Shown here piece by piece: positions 58,253 through 64,000 of a DNA stretch of 64,000 bases (position 1 is the first letter of the stretch; the number at the start of each line of letters is the position of its first letter). A model generated the notes under the pieces. It had not been told where the DNA came from. It worked only from the letters and a program-made list of their open reading frames with translations, and ran no database searches. The position numbers and the translations under genes are program-made. This DNA is from Spongiactinospora rosea (GTDB taxonomy: Bacteria; Actinomycetota; Actinomycetes; Streptosporangiales; Streptosporangiaceae), in assembly GCF_003315795.1 (NCBI RefSeq), contig NZ_QMEY01000019.1, forward strand, positions 62,001 through 126,000. Direction: 5' to 3'.

Positions 58253-60166
58253 ATGCCCGAGCCTTCCGCAGCTTCCGCGCTTTCGTCCATCAGCCCCGCC
58301 GACGTCGCCCGCGTGGACGACCGCCCGCTGTGGGTGGAGATCCACGACGGCGAGGTCTGGTGGGACGAACCCCGCCCGCAGGAGGGCGGACGCCGCTGTG
58401 TGGTCCGCCGCGGCTCCGACGGGCGGACCAGGGACGTCCTGCCGCCGGGCTGGAACGCCCGCAACCGGGTGATCGAGTACGGCGGGCGGTCATGGCGGCC
58501 CATCGGCGACGGCGGGCTCGTCTTCACCAACTGGGCCGACCAGCGGATCTACCGCCATTCGGGGGACGGCACGCCCGTGCCGCTGACCCCGGAGGGCCCC
58601 TACCGCTACGCCGACCTGTACCTGCCGCCGGGCCGCGCCGAGGTCTGGGCGGTCCGCGAGACCCACCACGGGACCGGCCGCGAGGACGTCCGCAGGGACC
58701 TGGTGGCGGTCCCGCTGCGGCCGGACGGCGAGGTCCGCCCGATCGCGCGCGCCCAGCACTTCCTGATGAACCCGCGCCTCTCGCCCGACGGCCGCACCAT
58801 CGCCTGGATCGGGTGGGACCACCCGCGCATGCCGTGGGACGGCACCGAGCTGTGCGTTGCCCCGCTCGGCGAGGACGGCACGGCGGGCCCGTACCGGGTC
58901 GTCGCGGGCGGCCCGCGGGAGTCGGTCATCCAGGCCGAGTGGCGCGACCCCGGCGGCCTGTACGCGATCACCGACCCCGACGGCTGGTGGAACGTCCACC
59001 TGGTCGGCCTGGACGGCGAACCGCCGCGCAACCTCGCCCCGCTCCCCCTGGAGTTCGGCGACGCCCCCTGGAAGCTGGGCGGCACCTGGTTCGCCCTGGC
59101 CGGGGACCGCCTGGTGGCGATGTACGGCACCGCCGACGGCAGGCACCTCGGCCTGCTCGACCCGGAGACCGGCGAGATCACCGAGATCGGCGGGACCGCG
59201 ACCTACTGGGCGCCCACGATCGCGGCGGACGCCACCCGGGCCGTGGGGGTGGCGGCCTCGCCGTACACGCCCTTCGAGGTGACCGAGATCGGTCTGCGCG
59301 ACGGCGCGCGTTCGGTCCTTTCGCCAGCCAAGCGGTTGCCCGTCCGGGCGCTGCTGCCCACCCCGGAGGCCGTCACCATCGAGGGGGTGCACGCGCACGT
59401 CTACCCGCCGCGCGGCGCGGCGGCCGGCCCCTCGCCGTACGTGCTGTTCGTGCACGGCGGCCCGACCGGGGTCAGCCCGCTCACGCTGGACCTGGAGATC
59501 GCCTACTTCACCAGCCGCGGGATCGGCGTCGCCGACGTCAACTACGGCGGCTCCACCGGATACGGGCGCGCCTACCGCGAGCGGCTGCGCGACCAGTGGG
59601 GCGTGGTGGACGTGCGCGACTGCGCACAGGTCGCGGTCGGCCTGGTGGCGAGCGGCCGGGCCGACGCCTCGCGGATCGCGATCAGGGGCGGCAGCGCGGG
59701 CGGCTGGACGGCGCTGGCCGCGCTCGTGCACGGCGACGTCTTCTGCGGCGCGGTCGCCCACTACGCGATCACCGACCCGGAGAGCTGGGCCGCCGAGACG
59801 CACGACTTCGAGTCCCGCTACCTGGACGGGCTGATCGGGCCGCTGCCCGCCACCCGCGAGCGCTACCTGGCCCGCTCCCCGCTGCTGCACGCCGACCGGG
59901 CCTCGGGGCCCGCGCTGCTGCTGCACGGCCTTGAGGACGCCATCGTGGACCCCGCGCAGGCCGAGCGCTTCGTACGCGAACTCGACCGGAACGGCACCCC
60001 GTGGGCCTACCGGACCTTCCCCGGGGAACAGCACGGCTGGCGGCGGGAGGAGACGATCGTCGCGGTGCTGGAGGCGGAACTGGCCTTCTACGGCCTGGTC
60101 TTCGGCATCCCGACACCGGAGGTGCCGCCCCTGGAGCTGAGCCGGCCGATCACCCCGAGAGGGTAG
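58253..60166 (+). CDS. S9-family serine peptidase (prolyl oligopeptidase type)
   Basis: The 637-residue enzyme has an N-terminal beta-propeller that gates substrates and a C-terminal alpha/beta hydrolase domain: YVLFVHGGPTGVSP, nucleophile in IAIRGGSAGGWTALAALVHG, Asp in LHGLEDAIVDP and His in FPGEQHGWRR. It is close to dipeptidyl/acylaminoacyl peptidases and cytoplasmic. ATG 58253 is chosen; GTG 58247, overlapping the C39 stop as GTGA, is an alternative that adds two residues. It probably degrades short peptides, together with the neighbouring C39 and M20 enzymes. Confidence 0.92.
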   Translation: MPEPSAASALSSISPADVARVDDRPLWVEIHDGEVWWDEPRPQEGGRRCVVRRGSDGRTRDVLPPGWNARNRVIEYGGRSWRPIGDGGLVFTNWADQRIYRHSGDGTPVPLTPEGPYRYADLYLPPGRAEVWAVRETHHGTGREDVRRDLVAVPLRPDGEVRPIARAQHFLMNPRLSPDGRTIAWIGWDHPRMPWDGTELCVAPLGEDGTAGPYRVVAGGPRESVIQAEWRDPGGLYAITDPDGWWNVHLVGLDGEPPRNLAPLPLEFGDAPWKLGGTWFALAGDRLVAMYGTADGRHLGLLDPETGEITEIGGTATYWAPTIAADATRAVGVAASPYTPFEVTEIGLRDGARSVLSPAKRLPVRALLPTPEAVTIEGVHAHVYPPRGAAAGPSPYVLFVHGGPTGVSPLTLDLEIAYFTSRGIGVADVNYGGSTGYGRAYRERLRDQWGVVDVRDCAQVAVGLVASGRADASRIAIRGGSAGGWTALAALVHGDVFCGAVAHYAITDPESWAAETHDFESRYLDGLIGPLPATRERYLARSPLLHADRASGPALLLHGLEDAIVDPAQAERFVRELDRNGTPWAYRTFPGEQHGWRREETIVAVLEAELAFYGLVFGIPTPEVPPLELSRPITPRG

Positions 60167-60252
60167 AGACGGGCCACAGCGGGCATGCCCGGCAGTGATC
60201 CCGCCCCCCGGCGACGAACCAGAGCACGACGGATGAGGAGTGGTCACCCGCC

Positions 60253-61527
60253 ATGAGCGAGGTCGCGCAGATATGTTCCGATCTCATCAGGATCGACACG
60301 ACGAACCCGGGCGGCGGTGAGCGGCTCGCCGCCGAGTACGTGGCCGGGCTGCTGTCCGAGGCGGGCCTTGAGCCGGAGGTGTTCGAGTCCGCGCCCGGCC
60401 GGACGAACGTCGTGGCGCGGGTCTCCGGCGACTCCCCCCAGGCGCTGCTGATCCACGGGCACCTGGACGTGGTGCCCGCCGATCCGCTGGAGTGGCGGGT
60501 CCACCCGTTCTCCGGGGAGATCCAGGACGGCTGTGTGCACGGGCGCGGCGCGGTGGACATGAAGGGCTCGCTGTCGATGACGCTCGCCGCGGTCCGCGGG
60601 TGGGCCCGGCGCGGCGTACGGCCCAGGCGGGACGTGGTGCTGGCGTTCCTGGCCGATGAGGAGGCCACCGGCGAGTACGGCTCGGGGTACATGGCCGAGA
60701 AGCACGCCGGGCTGTTCGAGGGCTGCACCGAGGCGATCAGCGAGTCCGGGGGCTTCAGCGTGCAGCTCCCCGGCGACGCGGGGACGCGGGTGTACCCGGT
60801 GGGGGTCGGCGAGCGCGGCACGGCCTGGATGAAGGTCACCGCGCGGGGGGTGGCCGGGCACGGCTCCAAGCCCGCCGTGGACAACGCCGTGGCCGAGCTG
60901 TGCCGGGCCATGGTCCGGCTGGCCGACCACCGCTGGCCAGTACGCCTGACGCCCGCCGTGGCCGCGCTGATCACCGCCCTGTCGGACGTGCTCGGCGAGC
61001 CGATCGACGTGGACCGGCTGGAGGAGGAGGCGGTCCGGCTGGGCCGGGTCGGCGCGCTGTTCAAGGCCCAGATCCGCAACTCCGCCAACCCGACCATGCT
61101 GAACGCCGGCTACAAGGTCAACGTGATCCCCGGCACGGCGGAGGGCCACGTGGACGGGCGGTACCTCCCCGGCCACCGGGAGGAGATGCTGGAGACCGTG
61201 GACAAGCTGCTCGGCCCGAAGGTGACCCGCGAGTTCGTCAACCTGTCCGGCGCGCCGTCCGCGCCCTACCCCGCGCCGTTCTTCGACGAGATGTGCGCGG
61301 CGCTGGTCGCCGAGGACCCGGCCGCCCGGCCGGTCCCGTACGTCATGGCCGGTGGCACCGACGCCAAGTCCTTCTCGCAGATCGGCATCCCGAGCTACGG
61401 TTTCGCGCCGCTGCTGCTCGACCCGACCCTGGACTACTTCGGGATGTTCCACGGCGTGGACGAGCGGGTGCCGGTGGCGGGGCTGGAGTTCGGGGTGCGG
61501 GTGCTGGACCGGCTGCTCACCTGCTGA
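60253..61527 (+). CDS. M20-family metallopeptidase (ArgE/DapE/carboxypeptidase type)
   Basis: The 424-residue zinc enzyme has motifs LIHGHLDVVPADPLEWRVHPF, GRGAVDMKGSLSM, Glu-Glu in AFLADEEATGEYGS, the lid GVAGHGSKPAVDNAV and ALLEF-like ends. GAGGAGTG precedes the ATG. It stands after the S9 gene in the same direction (86-base gap) and converges on a small membrane protein gene. It probably trims peptides or N-acyl amino acids in the cytoplasm. Confidence 0.92.
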   Translation: MSEVAQICSDLIRIDTTNPGGGERLAAEYVAGLLSEAGLEPEVFESAPGRTNVVARVSGDSPQALLIHGHLDVVPADPLEWRVHPFSGEIQDGCVHGRGAVDMKGSLSMTLAAVRGWARRGVRPRRDVVLAFLADEEATGEYGSGYMAEKHAGLFEGCTEAISESGGFSVQLPGDAGTRVYPVGVGERGTAWMKVTARGVAGHGSKPAVDNAVAELCRAMVRLADHRWPVRLTPAVAALITALSDVLGEPIDVDRLEEEAVRLGRVGALFKAQIRNSANPTMLNAGYKVNVIPGTAEGHVDGRYLPGHREEMLETVDKLLGPKVTREFVNLSGAPSAPYPAPFFDEMCAALVAEDPAARPVPYVMAGGTDAKSFSQIGIPSYGFAPLLLDPTLDYFGMFHGVDERVPVAGLEFGVRVLDRLLTC

Positions 61528-61531
61528 CCGC

Positions 61532-62068
61532 TCAGCCCGGCCGGCGCCGCCACCACAGCACGGCGGCGGCCCATCCGGCCGCCAGCAGCACGCAGGCCAG
61601 CGCCGCGAGCCGGAAGGCCCGGGACGCGCCCGCCGCCCGGCCGGCGCCCTCGGCGGCGCTGTAGACGCTCTGGCCGCCGATCTCCGCGCCGATCGCCTTG
61701 ACGGTGTACTCCGCGGCGGGGAAACGGCCCGCCCGCTGGACGGTCTCAGCCGCGTCGGGGGGCAGCTCCAGCCGCACGGGGGTGCCCTGGGGCACCCCGC
61801 CCGGAGGCGGACGTTCCAGGCGGAAGGTCACGTTCTCCGGGAACTCCGCCAGTTTCAGCGCGAACACCACCACCGTCGTGGTGCGGTTGCCGCTGCCCGC
61901 CCGGTCGGTGAACGTGCGGTAGTCCGCCGCCGTACCGCGCACCTGGTGCACGGCGGGCGCATCGGCCGCGGGCTCCCGGCTCGCGGCCTGGCCGTTGAGG
62001 AACAGCGCCATCCCGGCGAGCACCAGCACCGGGATGAGCAGTGCGCGCCACGATGAACCCGATCGCAT
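61532..62068 (-). CDS. Hypothetical two-helix membrane protein (DUF3592-like)
   Basis: The 178-residue protein has a membrane helix at residues 8-28 (WRALLIPVLVLAGMALFLNG) and another near 148-170 (AFRLAALACVLLAAGWAAAVLWW), with a beta-rich extracellular domain between (TAADYRTFTDRAGSGNRTTTVVVFALK). This layout resembles DUF3592-type proteins. No catalytic motif is evident. It sits just downstream of the oligopeptide permease operon (24-base gap), possibly on the same transcript. Confidence 0.65.
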   Translation of the reverse strand: MRSGSSWRALLIPVLVLAGMALFLNGQAASREPAADAPAVHQVRGTAADYRTFTDRAGSGNRTTTVVVFALKLAEFPENVTFRLERPPPGGVPQGTPVRLELPPDAAETVQRAGRFPAAEYTVKAIGAEIGGQSVYSAAEGAGRAAGASRAFRLAALACVLLAAGWAAAVLWWRRRPG

Positions 62069-62092
62069 CGGCCCTTCATACCACGGAAAGGA

Positions 62093-62986
62093 TCAGCGCA
62101 GGCGGGGGTCCAGGGCGTCGCGCGCCACGTCGCCGAGCATCAGGAAGCCGAGCACGGTGGTGGTGAGGAAGAGCGACGGGAAGATCAGCAGATGCGGGTG
62201 CTCGGTGAAGAACGACCGGGCCGCGTTGAGCTGCAACCCCCAGGAGACCTCCGGGTACTGCAGGCCGACGCCGAGGTAGTCCAGGGTGGCCTCGCCCGCG
62301 ATGACGTTGCCGACGTTGAGCATGGCCAGCACGAACACCGGGGCGATGGCGTTGGGCAGGATGTGCTTGACCATGATCCGCAGGTGGCCCGCGCCGAGCA
62401 TGCGGGCCGCCGCCACGAAGTCCATCTCGCGCACCGCGATGACCTGGGCGCGCATCAGCCGGGTCATGGTGGTCCAGCCCAATACGACCAGGACCAGGGT
62501 CATCGCCCATACGCCGTGACCGGGGAAGGCAACCAGGATCACGGTCGCGCCGAGCACGAACGGGATGCCGAAGAAGATGTCGGTGATCCGCGAGATCAGG
62601 GCGTCGGCCCAGCCGCCGAAGTAGCCGCCGAGCAGGCCGAGCACGATCGCGATGAGCAGCGCGAAGATCGTGACGGCCAGGCCGATCAGGATGGAGGCCC
62701 GCGCGCCGTGCACGATCTGCGACCAGTAGTCGCAGCCCTGCAGGTCGTACCCGAAGATCGCGCCCTCCTGCGGCGGGCGCTTGGACATGCGCAGGTCGCA
62801 GCCGCGCTGCGGGCCGCCGAGCGCGGCGAACGGGCCGGGCAGCAGCGCCATCGCGACCGCGATCAGCAGGATCACCGCGGACAGCCAGAAGACGACCTTG
62901 CGGCGCAGCTCGTACCACGCGTCCCACCACAGGGAGGCGCGCGCCTTCGGCGCGGGGGCCTGGGCGGCGGTGCCGAGGTCAAGCAC
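62093..62986 (-). CDS. Oligopeptide/dipeptide ABC transporter permease (DppC/OppC type)
   Basis: The 297-residue permease has a cytoplasmic N-terminus, six helices and the family EAA motif VREMDFVAAARMLGAGHLRIMVKHILPNAIAPVFV. YDLQGCDYWSQIVHGARASILIGLA is characteristic of OppC/DppC. GTG 62986 overlaps the upstream permease stop by 8 bases. The membrane partner is OppB-like; ATPases are not in view and may lie beyond the right edge or be shared. Confidence 0.93.
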   Translation of the reverse strand: MLDLGTAAQAPAPKARASLWWDAWYELRRKVVFWLSAVILLIAVAMALLPGPFAALGGPQRGCDLRMSKRPPQEGAIFGYDLQGCDYWSQIVHGARASILIGLAVTIFALLIAIVLGLLGGYFGGWADALISRITDIFFGIPFVLGATVILVAFPGHGVWAMTLVLVVLGWTTMTRLMRAQVIAVREMDFVAAARMLGAGHLRIMVKHILPNAIAPVFVLAMLNVGNVIAGEATLDYLGVGLQYPEVSWGLQLNAARSFFTEHPHLLIFPSLFLTTTVLGFLMLGDVARDALDPRLR

Positions 62987-63902
62987 GGCCGATCCTCGGG
63001 TCGAGCACGCCGTACAGCAGGTCCACCGCCAGGTTCACCACGATGAAGATCATGACGAGCACGGTGACCGCCCCCACCACCACGGGGCCCTCCTGGAGCT
63101 GGATGGACTGGAACACCTGCTGGCCGATGCCGGGCAGGTTGAAGATGCCCTCGGTGACCACGGCCCCCGCCATCAGGTTGCCGAAGTCGACGCCGAGGAA
63201 GGTCACCACCGGGATCAGCGAGTTGCGCAGCGCGTGCCTGCCGATCACCCGGCGTCTTCGCATCCCCTTGGCGGTGGCGGTGCGCACGTAGTCGGCGCGC
63301 AGGTTCTCCGCCAGGCTGGTGCGGGTCAGCCGGGCCACGTACGCCAGGCTGAAGGAGGCCAGCACCATGCCCGGCAGCAGGTAGCTGCCCGGCCAGCCCT
63401 GCTCGGTGCCCGCCGTGGGGAACAGCCCCAGGTTGAGGCCGAGCACGATCTGCGCGGCGTAGCCGACCACGAACACCGGCACCGCGATCACGAACGTGGT
63501 GCCCGCCAGCACCGCCGTGTCGGCGATGCCGCCCCTGCGCAGCGCGGCCACCACGCCCAGCAGCACGCCGACGGCCAGTTCCAGGACCCAGGCGGTGACG
63601 GCGAGCTGGGCCGTCACCTCCCAGCGGCCCGCCAGCATGTCGGAGACCTGCTGGCCGGTGAAGGACTCGCCGAGGTCGCCGCGCAGCAGCCCGAGCATGT
63701 ACAGGCCGTACTGGACGATAAGCGGGTCGTTCAGGTGGTAGCGCTCGCGCAGGGTGTGCAGCGTCTCGTCGGAGATCGGCTTGTCGCCCGCGAGCGCCAG
63801 GATGGGGTCGCCCGGCAGCGCGAACACCATCGCGTAGATCAGGAAGGTGGTCGCGAAGAAGACCGGTACGGCCTGCAACAGGCGCTGCGCGGCGTATCTC
63901 AT
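62979..63902 (-). CDS. Oligopeptide/dipeptide ABC transporter permease (DppB/OppB type)
   Basis: The 307-residue permease begins MRYAAQRLLQAVPVFFATTFLIYAMVFALPGDP, the typical DppB/OppB opening, and has the EAA region NLRADYVRTATAKGMRRRRVIGRHALRNSLIPVVTFLG. Six helices are predicted. It is followed by the OppC-type permease (8-base overlap) and preceded by the 3' end of a probable binding-protein gene 55 bases upstream. It imports peptides, consistent with the peptidase genes to the left. Confidence 0.93.
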   Translation of the reverse strand: MRYAAQRLLQAVPVFFATTFLIYAMVFALPGDPILALAGDKPISDETLHTLRERYHLNDPLIVQYGLYMLGLLRGDLGESFTGQQVSDMLAGRWEVTAQLAVTAWVLELAVGVLLGVVAALRRGGIADTAVLAGTTFVIAVPVFVVGYAAQIVLGLNLGLFPTAGTEQGWPGSYLLPGMVLASFSLAYVARLTRTSLAENLRADYVRTATAKGMRRRRVIGRHALRNSLIPVVTFLGVDFGNLMAGAVVTEGIFNLPGIGQQVFQSIQLQEGPVVVGAVTVLVMIFIVVNLAVDLLYGVLDPRIGRA

Positions 63903-63957
63903 CGGCTGAGGTTCTCTAGCGGGGTTCTCTGGCGGCGTTCACCGGCCGCGGGCAGGG

Positions 63958-64000
63958 TCACTTGACGGTGATCGTGTCGAGGTTCGGGCTGTAGGCGTCG
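63958..64000 (-). CDS. 3' end of a probable peptide ABC transporter binding protein
   Basis: Only the last 13 codons (DAYSPNLDTITVK, then TGA at 63960-63958) are visible before the window ends. Position just upstream of an OppB/OppC permease pair, in the same direction, makes a family 5 solute-binding protein the best guess. The sequence alone does not prove it. Confidence 0.4.
   Translation of the reverse strand, partial: DAYSPNLDTITVK

Overview
The window is very GC-rich, reads almost entirely as protein-coding DNA, and has the hallmarks of an actinomycete chromosome, most likely a Streptosporangiales-type organism (Nonomuraea, Actinomadura, Streptosporangium relatives) or a close cousin. 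Support comes from GTG starts, 4-bp ATGA/GTGA gene overlaps, leaderless starts, F420-type enzymes, Tat-exported sulfatases, a PAP2-lipid kinase fusion, a DmdR/IdeR-type iron box, and many TetR, IclR, LysR and MocR regulators. I see no tRNA, rRNA, CRISPR array, insertion sequence or prophage block. The genus is an inference.

1-6.4 kb: a helical-repeat protein cut by the left edge, a secreted cyclophilin, a flavin monooxygenase/F420-type reductase pair divergent from a TetR gene with a palindromic operator between them, a decayed tandem copy of the TetR 3' end, and a secreted thermolysin-like protein whose catalytic Glu is replaced by Gln.

6.4-15 kb: the most interesting region. An IclR regulator, a CUT1-type sugar ABC transporter (lipoprotein plus two permeases), a GH4 glycosidase, a secreted GH114 endo-polygalactosaminidase-like enzyme, a zinc alcohol dehydrogenase and an SDR all lie within 8.5 kb. 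Their promoters share an operator, TTCC-N7-GGAA, usually as two sites exactly 20 bp apart. I read this as an IclR-controlled utilisation locus for an amino-sugar or galactose-rich polysaccharide, possibly fungal galactosaminogalactan.

15-22 kb: a Methyltransf_19 enzyme, an SMR efflux protein with an azoreductase divergent from a second TetR gene (two GGACA-N3-TGTCC operators), a Tat-exported sulfatase, a DUF418 membrane protein and an SDR. 22-30 kb: a minus-strand run of a large secreted PQQ-type sugar dehydrogenase, MBL-fold protein, aromatic hydroxylase, type II thioesterase and an ornithine/lysine N-hydroxylase preceded by an iron box. It resembles a detached piece of a siderophore or natural-product cluster without a synthetase.

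30-45 kb: lytic transglycosylase, MocR regulator with direct-repeat operators divergent from an alpha/beta hydrolase, a second sulfatase, a LysR/cupin/SDR group, HAD phosphatase, M20 amidohydrolase, alcohol dehydrogenase, an LLM/phosphotransferase pair that appears to share one palindromic -10 element, and an ABC-F protein.

45-64 kb: a PAP2-diacylglycerol kinase fusion with a 12-bp tandem repeat at its N-terminus, a CehA/McbA-type metallohydrolase, the methylmalonyl-CoA mutase operon (mutA-mutB-meaB), a PGRP-type amidase, a Ser/Thr kinase followed by C39, S9 and M20 peptidases, and the start of an oligopeptide ABC transporter operon that runs off the right edge.
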